The notes below the pieces were generated by a model. That model made no database searches, was not told the DNA's origin, and was given only the letters and a program-made list of their open reading frames with translations. Shown here piece by piece: positions 43,090 through 51,843 of a DNA stretch of 64,000 nucleotides (positions within the stretch are counted from its first letter, which is position 1; each line of letters begins with the position of its first letter). Made by a program: the position numbers and the translations under genes. Location of the stretch: NCBI RefSeq assembly GCF_000299035.1, contig NZ_JH921519.1, positions 308,089-372,088 of the forward strand. The letters run 5' to 3'. Origin of the DNA: Bacillus bingmayongensis (GTDB lineage: Bacteria; Bacillota; Bacilli; Bacillales; Bacillaceae_G).

Positions 43090-44331
43090 TTATAAATCTG
43101 TATACATTGGGAACTTATCTGTTAATGCTTCTACACGCTTACGTGCTTCTTCTAATGCAGCCTCATTTTCATGATTTTTTAAAGTATGAGCAATAATTGC
43201 TGCAATTTCATCCATTTCTTCTAAACCGAAACCACGAGATGTTACCGCTGCTGTACCGATACGTACACCACTTGTCACAAATGGGCTTGCTGTTTCAAAT
43301 GGAATTGTGTTTTTGTTCACTGTAATACCAACTTCATCTAATACGTGCTCAGCAACTTTACCTGTAATATCTAAGTTACGAACATCAATTAAGATAAGAT
43401 GGTTGTCCGTTCCGCCAGAAACAAGTGTAAGTCCTTCTTTTTGAAGACCTTCCGCTAAGCGGTTTGCATTATTAATGATGTTTTGTGCATATGTTTTAAA
43501 GTCTTCTTGTAAGGCTTCACCAAATGCAACAGCTTTCGCTGCAATTACGTGCATTAATGGTCCACCTTGAATACCAGGGAAGATTGATTTATCAATTTGC
43601 TTCGCAAATTTCTCTTCACATAAAATCATACCGCCGCGTGGGCCACGTAATGTTTTATGTGTTGTTGTTGTAACGAAATGTGCATGTGGCACTGGGTTTG
43701 GATGTAAGCCTGCTGCAACTAAACCTGCAATATGTGCCATATCTACCATTAAATATGCACCAACTTCGTCTGCGATTTCACGGAATCTCTTGAAATCGAT
43801 CACACGAGGATACGCACTTGCACCTGCAACGATTAGTTTTGGCTTATGTTCTTTTGCTTTTGCTAACACATCATCATAATTGATGCGGTGTGAGTCTGCA
43901 TCAACGCCATATTCTACGAAATTATATTGTACTCCACTGAAGTTAACAGGGCTTCCGTGTGTTAAATGACCACCGTGGGATAAGTTCATACCAAGTACTG
44001 TATCGCCATGCTCTAAAATCGTGAAGTATACAGCCATGTTCGCTTGTGCACCAGAGTGTGGTTGAACGTTCACATGCTCTGCACCAAAGATTTCTTTTAC
44101 GCGATCACGTGCGATATCCTCTACCACGTCTACATGTTCACAGCCACCATAGTAACGTTTGCCAGGATATCCTTCTGCATACTTGTTTGTTAAAACAGAA
44201 CCTTGTGCTTCCATTACAGCTTCACTTACGAAGTTTTCTGAAGCAATCAGCTCAATTTTTGAACGTTGTCTTCCTAGTTCTGCTTCAATTGCAGCAAATA
44301 CCTTTTCATCTTGACGTTTTAAATGATCCAC
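43090..44331 (-). CDS. glyA: Serine hydroxymethyltransferase
   Basis: PLP enzyme that interconverts serine and glycine and loads one-carbon units onto tetrahydrofolate. 413 residues. The PLP-binding Lys is in [24 protein letters not shown] and the N-terminal [11 protein letters not shown] are conserved. The GTG at 44331 has GGGGG six to seven bases upstream and is preferred to the TTG directly before it. Confidence 0.96.
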   Translation of the reverse strand: MDHLKRQDEKVFAAIEAELGRQRSKIELIASENFVSEAVMEAQGSVLTNKYAEGYPGKRYYGGCEHVDVVEDIARDRVKEIFGAEHVNVQPHSGAQANMAVYFTILEHGDTVLGMNLSHGGHLTHGSPVNFSGVQYNFVEYGVDADSHRINYDDVLAKAKEHKPKLIVAGASAYPRVIDFKRFREIADEVGAYLMVDMAHIAGLVAAGLHPNPVPHAHFVTTTTHKTLRGPRGGMILCEEKFAKQIDKSIFPGIQGGPLMHVIAAKAVAFGEALQEDFKTYAQNIINNANRLAEGLQKEGLTLVSGGTDNHLILIDVRNLDITGKVAEHVLDEVGITVNKNTIPFETASPFVTSGVRIGTAAVTSRGFGLEEMDEIAAIIAHTLKNHENEAALEEARKRVEALTDKFPMYTDL

Positions 44332-44482
44332 CAAAATCCCCCTTTTCTGAACGAATTACACCGATTCCCGATAGTTTTTTCTCATTTATCTAGAAAAAAA
44401 ACGAAAATTCAAGTTGTAATTCTTTCGAACCTTCATGTTTTCAACTACATTCTAACATGACTTTCTATATCATAAAAGAAAA

Positions 44483-44510
44483 AAAAGACCGAGTTCGGTC
44501 TTTTCTTTTT
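44483..44510 (-). terminator. Intrinsic terminator of ywlG
   Basis: AAAAGACCGA / TCGGTCTTTT stem with A and T tracts on both sides, downstream of the ywlG stop at 44590 and upstream of glyA. Confidence 0.75.
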
Positions 44511-44589
44511 ATCCTTTATGAAGTCAGACTACATACCTCTTTACATATTATATAAAGATACGATGCATTTCTCGGTTTCTTCTCTACTT

Positions 44590-45162
44590 TTAGCTACAAG
44601 TAACAGTTTCTTCTACCGCCGCATATACAGCACGTGCCCCGCCAATAAGTTTCGCACGTGTTTTAGCCATCGTCACATGCGCATTTCCGATTTCTTTTAC
44701 ACGCGTACGAATTGGAACTGCAACATGTTTTAGATGCATACCAATAAACGTATCACCAATATCTATGCCCGCATCTGCCTTTATAAATTCTACCACTACA
44801 GGGTCTGTTAAATTGTGGTAGGCATACGTTGCTAAAGCACCACCTGCTGATCTAACAGGCGTAACGGTTACAATTTCAAATTGATATTTCATCGCTACTT
44901 CTCTCTCTACTACTAAAGCACGATTTAAATGCTCACAACATTGAAATGCCAACTCTATACTAGTTTGCTTTTGAAATTGTTTTAGCTCAGAAAAAATTGC
45001 TTCCGCCACTTCCATCGTTCCTGATGTTCCAATTCTCTCCCCTAGCACTTCACTCGTGCTACAGCCCACTACAAAAATTTGACCGCTTTGTAAAGAAGTT
45101 TGCTCTTGAAAATCAGAAAGCGATGTTTGTAGCTGCTCTTTCACTTTTACTATTTCCGTCAT
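44590..45162 (-). CDS. ywlG: YwlG family protein (UPF0340, TIGR01440)
   Basis: 190 residues from the ATG at 45162 (AAAGGAAGAGG upstream). Conserved [27 protein letters not shown] and [13 protein letters not shown] segments mark the family, whose biochemical role is unknown. Position between glyA and rpiB is conserved in bacilli. Probably soluble and cytoplasmic; no signal or membrane helix. Confidence 0.86.
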   Translation of the reverse strand: MTEIVKVKEQLQTSLSDFQEQTSLQSGQIFVVGCSTSEVLGERIGTSGTMEVAEAIFSELKQFQKQTSIELAFQCCEHLNRALVVEREVAMKYQFEIVTVTPVRSAGGALATYAYHNLTDPVVVEFIKADAGIDIGDTFIGMHLKHVAVPIRTRVKEIGNAHVTMAKTRAKLIGGARAVYAAVEETVTCS

Positions 45163-45228
45163 TACGCCTCTTCCTTTCACAGGTTGGTTCAACAAATTAT
45201 ATTACTTCTCAATAGAAGTTAAAATCTA

Positions 45229-45672
45229 TTACTTCGCTTCGTATGTTTTAATTTTCCCTACGCGATTTTCGTGACGTCCACCTTCATAATCAGTTGTTAA
45301 CCAAATTTTCGCAATGTCACGTGCTAAACCAGCACCAATTACGCGCTCACCCATCGCTAACATGTTAGTATCATTATGTTCTCTTGTCGCTCTTGCACTA
45401 AACGTATCATGTACTAGTGCACAACGAATACCGTGCACTTTATTTGCTGCAATTGACATACCAATACCTGTTCCACAAATTAAAATCCCACGGTCTACTT
45501 CACCATTTGCAACCATTTCTGCCGCTGGAAATGCAAAATCAGGATAATCAACAGAACCTGCTTCACATTCACATCCTAAATCAATATATTCAATATTCAA
45601 TTCTTCTAATAAACTTACGATTTCTTTGCGGATATTCATTCCACCATGATCAGATGCTACTACTACTTTCAT
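45229..45672 (-). CDS. rpiB: Ribose-5-phosphate isomerase B
   Basis: Interconverts ribose-5-phosphate and ribulose-5-phosphate. 147 residues. N-terminal VASDHGGMNIRKEI, catalytic Cys motif GILICGTGIGMSIAANK and His in ALVHDTFSARATREHNDTNM are present. Same position as ywlF of other bacilli. AGGGG lies before the ATG. Confidence 0.94.
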   Translation of the reverse strand: MKVVVASDHGGMNIRKEIVSLLEELNIEYIDLGCECEAGSVDYPDFAFPAAEMVANGEVDRGILICGTGIGMSIAANKVHGIRCALVHDTFSARATREHNDTNMLAMGERVIGAGLARDIAKIWLTTDYEGGRHENRVGKIKTYEAK

Positions 45673-45809
45673 TTTAACCCCTCCAAAATTTTAGTACACC
45701 TTCTAGCAGTAGAGGCTTTCATCCCCACTGCTAAATTGCTATCTAAGCTTGACGCTTACTTGCTTATTCCAAGCAAGATTATCTCCAATATCGTATTATA
45801 CACGAAACA

Positions 45810-46250
45810 TTAACCTTCTGAATGTTTTTCCACTAAAGTTTGTACAAGTTTTTCCATCTCTACTAACGTCGATTGATAAATAGATAGAGAACCGCCAAAC
45901 GGGTCTGAAATATCTTTACTTGTACCTTCTACAAATTCATATAATGTATGCACTTTCTCTTTTGTACTTGGATAGTGCCCAAGCACAAGTTGTTTATGGC
46001 TTTCCGTCATCGCGAGTACCATATCAGCCCACTCAAGTAATTCTTCCGTTATTTGCTGCGAAGCATGCAGAATTGGGATTCCCTTTTCTTCTAACGCATC
46101 TTTCGCATGCGAAGATGCATCACTTCCAGGGGATGCAAAAACACCAGCAGATTTCACTTCAAATTTCCCTTTCCCATAATGACGAAGTAACGCCTCTGCC
46201 ATCGGACTACGACATGTATTTCCAGTACAAACAAACAACACTCGCTTCAT
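45810..46250 (-). CDS. ywlE: Low-molecular-weight phosphatase YwlE, probable protein-arginine phosphatase
   Basis: 146 residues of the LMW phosphatase family. The P-loop CTGNTCRS starts with nucleophile Cys8 and ends with Arg14; the general acid Asp is in SDPFGGS. Thr12 in the loop (Ile in ordinary tyrosine phosphatases) is the residue known to favour phospho-arginine in YwlE, which counters the McsB kinase. That activity is inferred from this residue and synteny. Confidence 0.9.
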   Translation of the reverse strand: MKRVLFVCTGNTCRSPMAEALLRHYGKGKFEVKSAGVFASPGSDASSHAKDALEEKGIPILHASQQITEELLEWADMVLAMTESHKQLVLGHYPSTKEKVHTLYEFVEGTSKDISDPFGGSLSIYQSTLVEMEKLVQTLVEKHSEG

Positions 46251-46518
46251 CCAAAATCACTCCTTATGGTGAATGTCTACATTCATCATAACGTACATTA
46301 CAATGGAACAAAAGGAATGTGAATATACAAAAAGCGCATTTCTCCTTTATTTTTCCTAAGAGAAATACGCCTTATCCACATATATGTGAAACCCTAGTTC
46401 CAAGTGCCCTAAATATAATAACATACGTGACTAAAACATCCACGCGAAAAGTCCCATCATGAAATAAAGTGAAACTTTAATCAGCGGGGGTCTTACTGCC
46501 CGCAAATAGCGGGATAAA
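46251..46518. repeat. Intergenic region with a short bcr1-like element
   Basis: About 46466-46517 the plus strand reads ATAAAGTGAAACTTTAATCA, then CGGGGGTCTTACTGCCCGC and AAATAGCGGGATAAA. These are the two ends of the repeat seen at 16147-16400, joined without the centre. The rest of the 314-base gap between ywlE and the EIIA gene holds no gene. Confidence 0.6.
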
Positions 46519-46554
46519 ATAAGGAATCCATTTCATATGAAACGAATTCCTTAT
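46519..46554 (-). terminator. Intrinsic terminator of the EIIA gene
   Basis: ATAAGGAAT / ATTCCTTAT stem, loop containing TTTCATATGAAA which can extend it, followed by a T-rich tract on the minus strand. Confidence 0.72.
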
Positions 46555-46564
46555 CCAAAAACAA

Positions 46565-47062
46565 TTATTTCATTGTAACTTTCATTACTTCTGTTGCACC
46601 TTTTGTAGCTGAAACACCTACCGTTGTGTTAATAGATTCAGCTGCATCTGTATTTGTAATAACTACTGGTGTAATTGTGCTTTTTGCTTTTTCACGAATT
46701 AATTCTAAATCGAAAGAAATTAATTTGTCGCCAGCTTTCACAGCTTGTCCTTCAGATACGTGAGCTTCAAAACCTTCGCCTTCCATTTTTACAGTTTCTA
46801 AACCAACGTGGATTAAAATTTCTGTACCGTTTTTCGTTTTAATTCCAACAGCATGTTTTGTATGGAATAATTGTACGATTTCACCGTCTACTGGTGATAC
46901 AACTACACCTTCAGTTGGAACGATTGCAACACCGTCACCCATCATACGACCAGCGAATACTGGATCTGGTACTTCTTCGATATTTTTCACTTCTCCAGTT
47001 AATGGAGCTAAGATTGTTTCTGCATTTGTTTTTGAACCAAGACCGAATAATTTTTTAAACAT
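46565..47062 (-). CDS. PTS glucose-type EIIA component
   Basis: Cytoplasmic phosphocarrier that receives phosphate from HPr and passes it to an EIIB domain. 165 residues, a stand-alone EIIA-Glc. The phosphorylated His85 is in EILIHVGLETV and the partner His70 in LFHTKHAVGIKT. No EIIB or EIIC lies nearby, so it probably serves sugar transporters encoded elsewhere, as shared EIIA-Glc proteins do. The upstream sequence near 47157-47173 (TGTAAAAACGCTTTCG) resembles a cre site imperfectly. Confidence 0.92.
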   Translation of the reverse strand: MFKKLFGLGSKTNAETILAPLTGEVKNIEEVPDPVFAGRMMGDGVAIVPTEGVVVSPVDGEIVQLFHTKHAVGIKTKNGTEILIHVGLETVKMEGEGFEAHVSEGQAVKAGDKLISFDLELIREKAKSTITPVVITNTDAAESINTTVGVSATKGATEVMKVTMK

Positions 47063-47378
47063 AGGATAGTCCTCCTTATAATTAACTTGAAAATGTATAG
47101 GGCAATCTCTAGTAAAGATTGCGATACATGTAAGACTTCATACTTCAAATATTATATTGTAAAAACGCTTTCGAAATGAAGTACGTGATTACCAATAGAA
47201 TCTTATTGTATCGCTTTGTAAAATTCCAGTCAATTCAGATTGTCTGAATAACAATAATGCGAATTAACTTCTTAACTTATATTTTCTCTTTTTTTCTCCT
47301 ACTTGTCTAGAGGTCTTTACGGCATTTTATTTTTTGTTATTGATTTGTAAAATTCTCTTCATATTTTTCCCGAAAGTT
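47063..47378. other. Divergent intergenic region between the EIIA gene and doxX
   Basis: Carries the EIIA promoter side, a possible cre at about 47157-47173, and the approach to the doxX operator. No gene was seen. Confidence 0.5.
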
Positions 47379-47427
47379 ACTTACCTTAAGTAAGTAACTG
47401 ATTTATTATTACTTACTTAAGGTAAGT
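47379..47427 (+). promoter_or_regulatory. Paired palindromic operator upstream of doxX
   Basis: Perfect 19-base inverted repeat: 47379-47397 (ACTTACCTTAAGTAAGTAA) and 47409-47427. Each arm is itself nearly palindromic around CTTAAG (47385-47390 and 47416-47421), and the two centres are 31 bases apart, three helical turns. Two dimer sites for a winged-helix regulator (MarR or HxlR type) are inferred. It ends 25 bases before the ATG. Confidence 0.65.
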
Positions 47428-47452
47428 TAATAACTTTTTGGAGGTTTTATAA

Positions 47453-47830
47453 ATGATGAACATCGGTCTTCTTATTATTCGTCTTATTATCGGAATTACA
47501 TTCATGGGTCATGGTACTCAAAAATTATTTGGTTGGTTTGGTGGTCACGGCCTTAAAGGAACAGGCGGCTGGATGGAATCAATCGGCTTACGCCCTGGCG
47601 TATTTATGGCTGGTGCAACTGAGTTATTAGGTGGTTTCTTATTCGCAGCAGGTATCTTAACTTGGGTTGATTCACTATTTATAGTTGGTACAATGCTAGT
47701 AGCAATCTTTACTGTACACGGCAAAAATGGCTACTGGGTAACACAAAACGGATTTGAATATAACATGATCTTAATTGCTATTGCGGTTGGTGTTGCATTA
47801 ACTGGACCTGGCGCTTACGTTTTACTTTAA
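47453..47830 (+). CDS. DoxX family membrane protein
   Basis: 125 residues with four membrane helices. Family hallmarks are GHGTQKLFGWFGGHG, where the His and Gly-rich loop is typical of DoxX/MauF-like proteins, and ATELLGGFLFAAGI. Relatives are induced by oxidative, electrophile or quinone stress. The ATG at 47453 (a second ATG follows) has GGAGG upstream. The strong double operator just upstream suggests tight repression by a regulator encoded elsewhere. Confidence 0.87.
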   Translation: MMNIGLLIIRLIIGITFMGHGTQKLFGWFGGHGLKGTGGWMESIGLRPGVFMAGATELLGGFLFAAGILTWVDSLFIVGTMLVAIFTVHGKNGYWVTQNGFEYNMILIAIAVGVALTGPGAYVLL

Positions 47831-47860
47831 TCAACAATCTCAGTTTCAAGACATTTATTA

Positions 47861-47901
47861 AGAAAAGGAGTAGGTTTCAGTTTGAAACCTACTCCTTTTC
47901 T
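47861..47901. terminator. Intrinsic terminator after doxX
   Basis: Nineteen-base arms (AGAAAAGGAGTAGGTTTCA and its complement) with a 3-base loop and T-rich 3' side. Confidence 0.87.
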
Positions 47902-48015
47902 TTTTTCACTCATTTACAAAAAACGTCAAAAAAATATTTTTTTAGCAGGAGTTTCCCTTCATTATCTTGTAAACAAACAAAGAAGTATTCATATCAAGGA
48001 AGGGAGATTACAAAT

Positions 48016-48627
48016 ATGCTATCGATTAATCCAAATGAACAAACAGAAAAAGATAATTACAAATTATTAACAGGGAGTATTATTCCGCGTCCAGTAGCAT
48101 TCGTTACTTCTGTTACAAAAGACGGAGTTTTAAATGGTGCTCCATATAGCTACTTTAATATCGTTGCTGCCAATCCACCGCTCATCTCTGTTTCAGTGCA
48201 ACGAAAAGAAGGAGAGCGAAAGGATACTTCTCGAAACGCAATTGAAAAAGGTGAATTTGTTGTACATATTTCCGATGAATCCTACGTGGGGGCCATCAAC
48301 AAGACTGCTGCAAATCTTCCCCCAAATCAAAGTGAAATTGAATTAGCTAAACTAACTCCTATCGAAAGCGATGTTATCTCAGTACCGGGCGTAAAAGAAG
48401 CGAATATTCGAATGGAATGCATACTAGAACGCGCTATTCCACTAGGTGGAACAGAAGACTCTCCAGCGTGCGACCTATTAATCGGCCGCGTTGTTCGCTT
48501 CCACGTTGCAGAACATTTATATGAAAATGGACGCATTCACGCAGAAGGGTTAAAACCAGTAAGCCGACTAGCAGGACACAACTACGCAAAATTAGGAGAA
48601 CAATTTGAGCTTGTAAGGCCTATTTAA
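48016..48627 (+). CDS. Flavin reductase-like FMN-binding protein (flavoredoxin family)
   Basis: 203 residues. Binds FMN through the split-barrel fold: LTGSIIPRPVAFVTSV, NGAPYSYFNIVAANPPLISV and RKDTSRNAIEKGEFVVHI are family motifs. Predicted cytoplasmic NAD(P)H:flavin oxidoreductase or flavin-dependent electron carrier; the substrate is unknown. The ATG at 48016 is preceded by AAGGGAG. It is a separate unit from doxX, divided by a strong terminator. A repeat array follows directly after the stop. Confidence 0.88.
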   Translation: MLSINPNEQTEKDNYKLLTGSIIPRPVAFVTSVTKDGVLNGAPYSYFNIVAANPPLISVSVQRKEGERKDTSRNAIEKGEFVVHISDESYVGAINKTAANLPPNQSEIELAKLTPIESDVISVPGVKEANIRMECILERAIPLGGTEDSPACDLLIGRVVRFHVAEHLYENGRIHAEGLKPVSRLAGHNYAKLGEQFELVRPI

Positions 48628-49126
48628 AAGTGGAAGCGGCTCGTTCAGAATGGGAGGAGGATGGAGCTTCTGACGTAGAGGCGCTTTTTGCCTCGCAGGA
48701 AGATACGAAGCCGCCGACCATTCTTGCTGGATATCTTTAAAAGTGGAAGTGGCTCGTTCAGAATGGGAGGAGGATGGAGCTTCTGACGGAGAGGCGCTTT
48801 TTGCCTCGTAGGAAGACGCGAAGCCACCGACCGTTCTTGCCCCTGGAGCTGGATATCTTTAAAAGCGGAATTGGCTCGTTCAGAATGGGAGGAGGATGGA
48901 GCTTCTGCCGTAGAGGCGCTTTTTGCCTCGTAGGAAGACGCGAAGCCACCGACCGTTCTTGCCCCTGGAGCTGGATATCTTTAAAAGCGGAATTGGCTCG
49001 TTCAGAATGGGAGGAGGATGGAGCTTCTGCCGTAGAGGCGCTTTTTGCCTCGTAGGAAGACGCGAAGCCACCGACCGTTCTTGCCCCTGGAGCTGGATAT
49101 CTTTAAAAGCGGAATTGGCTCGTTCA
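48626..49126 (+). repeat. 122-bp tandem array, about 4.2 units
   Basis: Units begin (AAAAGYGGAA...) at 48626, 48739, 48861, 48983 and 49105. The first is 113 bases (it lacks nine bases before GGATATC); the next three are 122 bases and the last is a 22-base stub. Units 3 and 4 appear identical. Each contains GGCTCGTTCAGAATGGGAGG, an internal hairpin GAGGCGCTTTTTGCCTC, and a right end GGAGCTGGATATCTTT. The array starts two bases before the end of the flavin reductase stop codon. Related copies lie at 16225, 35774, 37106, 55508, 57046 and 58672. Confidence 0.93.
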
Positions 49127-49138
49127 TTTAATAGCATA

Positions 49139-49179
49139 AAGAAGCCCAGCTTAAGCATCACCCAAGCTGGACTTCTTTT
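49139..49179 (+). terminator. Intrinsic terminator downstream of the 122-bp array
   Basis: AAGAAGCCCAGCTT / AAGCTGGACTTCTT stem (one G-U pair) followed by TT. It probably ends the flavin reductase transcript after reading through the array. Confidence 0.72.
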
Positions 49180-49278
49180 GTCCAATAAAAAATCCCCGCT
49201 ATTATAAGTTGGTAATTCATGAAGGGAAAAGATTTAAAAATATTTCTTAATGATTTCTATCCCTTTTTCATTTAAAAC

Positions 49279-49554
49279 TTAGGCTTCTTTTCGTTTCTTT
49301 CTAAAAAAAGGAACCTTATATTGCTTTAGCATTCCAAGTTTGATAACAAAGAAATATAAGGAAAGAAGTGTAATAACAAATACGATAAAGAGTGGTTAAG
49401 GTGAATAGAACATACGGGCATCCTCTGTTTTCCCTGCAATAAATTTCAAAGAATCTATATTAAAAAAATCAGCAAACATTTGTATGCCAAGCATACTAAA
49501 CCAAAAAACGAAAAAGCTAATAATAATACCAAAAATTTGTTTTACTCTTGTCAT
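49279..49554 (-). pseudogene. Two-helix membrane protein gene with an internal stop codon
   Basis: From the ATG at 49554 (AAAGGA eight bases upstream) the frame encodes MTRVKQIFGIIISFFVFWFS and on to residue 52, where TAA occurs (49396-49398). The same frame then continues for 38 codons with a second hydrophobic helix (FIVFVITLLSLYFFVIKLGM) and a basic tail ending KKRKEA before the final stop. The intact protein would be about 91 residues. Two helices with a basic end and a good ribosome site indicate a real gene broken by one nonsense change. The family is not recognised. Confidence 0.65.
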
Positions 49555-49644
49555 TCATATCATCCTTTCTATATATATGGGTGATTTTTATTATAATGAA
49601 TATGAATAGAAATAATATTTTGCACAGAAAGGAATTTATCTTTA

Positions 49645-49779
49645 CTATTCACGAATCAATTTAATCCAGCCGAGAACTGCAATTTGTAGAATAACACCCT
49701 ACATAATTAACCTCCCTAGCCACCTCAAAAAAATGTCATCAAACGAACGTACAATTTTAATAAGGTCTCCACGCTTCAT
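49645..49779 (-). pseudogene. Possible small broken gene with an internal TAG
   Basis: From an ATG at 49779 the frame reads MKRGDLIKIVRSFDDIFLRW and six more residues, then TAG (49699-49701), then GVILQIAVLGWIKLIRE and a stop. An AGGAG precedes the ATG but very closely. A hydrophilic start plus a hydrophobic end would make a plausible 44-residue protein. It lies between mntP and the other broken gene. Chance cannot be excluded. Confidence 0.35.
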
Positions 49780-49811
49780 ATCTCCTGTCACTTCTTTACA
49801 TCATAACAAAA

Positions 49812-50360
49812 TTATATTGGAAAAAGAAGGGTGAGCCCAAAACCAACAAGAATGATACCACCGAGCACTTCACCATACATACCAAGCAAACGCTTTGCAT
49901 GCCTCCCAATCAGCAAACCGCCCCATGCTAGTATCATGCTAACCAATCCAAATAGCAAGATCGTTACAATCATTTGCGCTCCGTAAATTCCTAGGCTGAG
50001 CCCAACTGAAAAACTATCAATACTCACACTAAACGCAAATACCAGTAAACTTATCCCTACCGGAGCGGATCTTGTCTCTTCCCCTTCTAAAATTGCAGAG
50101 TACACAATATAAAAACCTAATCCAATTAACAAAATAGCCCCAGCTACAGTGGCAATATGACCAAATTTCTCTGATAAAAAACGACCTAGTATCATACCGA
50201 GAAACGGCATGACGATATGAAATATCCCTATTGTTATACCTATATAAAAGATCTGCCGCATTTTTAACGTTACCATACCCATGCCGAGGCTTACAGAAAA
50301 TGCATCCATTCCTAAGGCAAGTGCCATGATAATCAAAGGTACTAGTTGTTCAATTGTCAT
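49812..50360 (-). CDS. mntP: Manganese efflux pump MntP
   Basis: Six-helix exporter of manganese, 182 residues. The two inverted half-repeats carry the metal-path Asp residues in [16 protein letters not shown] and [15 protein letters not shown]. The ATG at 50360 is preceded by GAGGAGGG. Same chromosomal position as ywlD in other bacilli. The ribosome site sits partly in a predicted hairpin (50370-50406). Confidence 0.92.
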   Translation of the reverse strand: MTIEQLVPLIIMALALGMDAFSVSLGMGMVTLKMRQIFYIGITIGIFHIVMPFLGMILGRFLSEKFGHIATVAGAILLIGLGFYIVYSAILEGEETRSAPVGISLLVFAFSVSIDSFSVGLSLGIYGAQMIVTILLFGLVSMILAWGGLLIGRHAKRLLGMYGEVLGGIILVGFGLTLLFPI

Positions 50361-50369
50361 CTCGACCCT

Positions 50370-50406
50370 CCTCGGACTTGCTACTTCACAATATGCTCAT
50401 CCGAGG
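50370..50406 (-). promoter_or_regulatory. mntP: Hairpin covering the mntP ribosome binding site
   Basis: Minus strand CCTCGGA (50400-50406) can pair with TCCGAGG (50370-50376) around a 23-base loop; the 3' arm includes the first half of the GAGGAGGG ribosome site. Translation of mntP could depend on opening this structure. It does not look like the known yybP-ykoY manganese riboswitch. Confidence 0.4.
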
Positions 50407-50439
50407 AAAAATAGAATCTATGAAATTTTTCTATATAAG

Positions 50440-50520
50440 GTGAAACTTTAATCAGTGAAGGGCTTCATCCCCACTGATTATTAGCCCTCACCAATCGGGC
50501 TTTTATGGGATACATCCATT
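50440..50520 (+). repeat. bcr1-like repeat, 5' portion
   Basis: GGTGAAACTTTAATCAGTGA, then GGCTTCATCCCCACTGATTA, then TTAGCCCTCACCAATCGGGC. It shares its opening with the copies at 16147 and 46466 and contains an inner hairpin (TCAGTG ... CACTGA). The 332-base gap between mntP and ywlC has no gene. Confidence 0.62.
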
Positions 50521-50692
50521 TTAATTGTTCAACATTCACATTACAGGCTATGAAAAGCAAGTGGTGACCCGCACTCATTTTCTCTCTTTGTTTTCACTCG
50601 GCATGATTGGACCCTCTCTTCTACCTAAAAAGAAAGATTTTTATACCGTTTTTTAATTTATCTTCCTATAGAAAGACGAGTTGCATGCTCAT

Positions 50693-51736
50693 CTACTCTT
50701 CAATAATAATATGATGTCCTGCCGCTTTCGTTAAACGGTTCATAATCGCATTCCCAATTCCTTCATTCGGAAACGACTCACTAAAAATAACATCTACTTC
50801 ACTTGCATCAAATGTTCTTAGCACATCGTATAATTTGGTTGCAACGCTCGCCAAATCGTTTCGCACACCACAAGACAATACAACATCTGCTTTATACACA
50901 TGTTGATACTCTTCTGTAGTTAATACACCAACTGTATATCCTTCACTTTTCTTCTTATCCACAAGCTGTTGAATAAAATCACGAGATCCTTCAACAATAC
51001 TAAGTGGTGCTTTCGGTGCATAATGTGTATATTTCATTCCCGGTGCCTTTGGTTTTTCTTTTTCATCCTTTAATGCAGGGTCTAACGAAACAATTCCAAT
51101 CACTTCTTCTAATTGCTCCTTCGTAATTCCGCCTGGACGTAAAATTGTTGGTACTTCACTTGTACAATCAATTACCGTTGATTCAACTCCAACACCCGTT
51201 GCACCGCCATCAACAATACCAGCAATTCTCCCATTTAAATCTTCATATACGTGAGATGCTAAAGTTGGACTCGGACGCCCAGAACGATTGGCACTCGGTG
51301 CTGCAACCGGTACATTCGCTTCTTCAATAAGAGCAAGTGCCACTGGATGATCCGGCATTCTAACTCCAACTGTATCTAAACCGGCCGTAACCTTTTCGGA
51401 AATACCCTCTTTTTTCGGTAAGATAATTGTTAAAGGTCCCGGCCAAAAGTGTTTCATCAAGACTTCTGCAACCTTTGGTATTTCCCTAACAATTCCTTTT
51501 AACTGAGATTTTGCACCAATGTGGACAATCAATGGATTATCACTTGGTCTTCCTTTCGCTTCAAAAATTTTCGCAATCGCTTCATCATTCATTGCATTTG
51601 CCCCTAGCCCATATACCGTTTCTGTAGGGAAGGCAATCGCTTCATTTTCCTTTAGTAATCTTGCTGCTTCTTGTAATTGTGGATAATCTTTTTTTATTTC
51701 CACAACATTATCCACAACCCACATATTTGTATGCAT
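50693..51736 (-). CDS. ywlC: Threonylcarbamoyl-AMP synthase YwlC (Sua5 type)
   Basis: Makes threonylcarbamoyl-AMP from threonine, bicarbonate and ATP for the t6A modification of ANN-decoding tRNAs. 347 residues: the YrdC-like catalytic domain (about 15-215, with AFPTETVYGLGANA, KGRPSDNPLIVH and VAAPSANRSGRPSPT) and the C-terminal Sua5 domain (RTFDASEVDVIFSES). The ATG at 51736 is favoured over an open frame to 51826 because it matches the family N-terminus; the ribosome site (AAGGA) is rather distant. Confidence 0.93.
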   Translation of the reverse strand: MHTNMWVVDNVVEIKKDYPQLQEAARLLKENEAIAFPTETVYGLGANAMNDEAIAKIFEAKGRPSDNPLIVHIGAKSQLKGIVREIPKVAEVLMKHFWPGPLTIILPKKEGISEKVTAGLDTVGVRMPDHPVALALIEEANVPVAAPSANRSGRPSPTLASHVYEDLNGRIAGIVDGGATGVGVESTVIDCTSEVPTILRPGGITKEQLEEVIGIVSLDPALKDEKEKPKAPGMKYTHYAPKAPLSIVEGSRDFIQQLVDKKKSEGYTVGVLTTEEYQHVYKADVVLSCGVRNDLASVATKLYDVLRTFDASEVDVIFSESFPNEGIGNAIMNRLTKAAGHHIIIEE

Positions 51737-51843
51737 TTTTTTCCACGTCCTTTTTTTCCATGAAATACTGTCTATATTTAGTTTACTATGAGATTTATCC
51801 AAAAGACAAACAAGGTTTATCCACAAAATGTGGATAAACCTGA

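Noticed and set aside
48626-49126. CRISPR-like array
   Set aside because: The 122-bp units are contiguous with no variable spacers and no cas genes nearby; it is a tandem repeat.
48645-49207. Several 60-101 codon frames on both strands within the 122-bp array
   Set aside because: All arise from the repeat unit itself, have no ribosome sites and share the same translated block.
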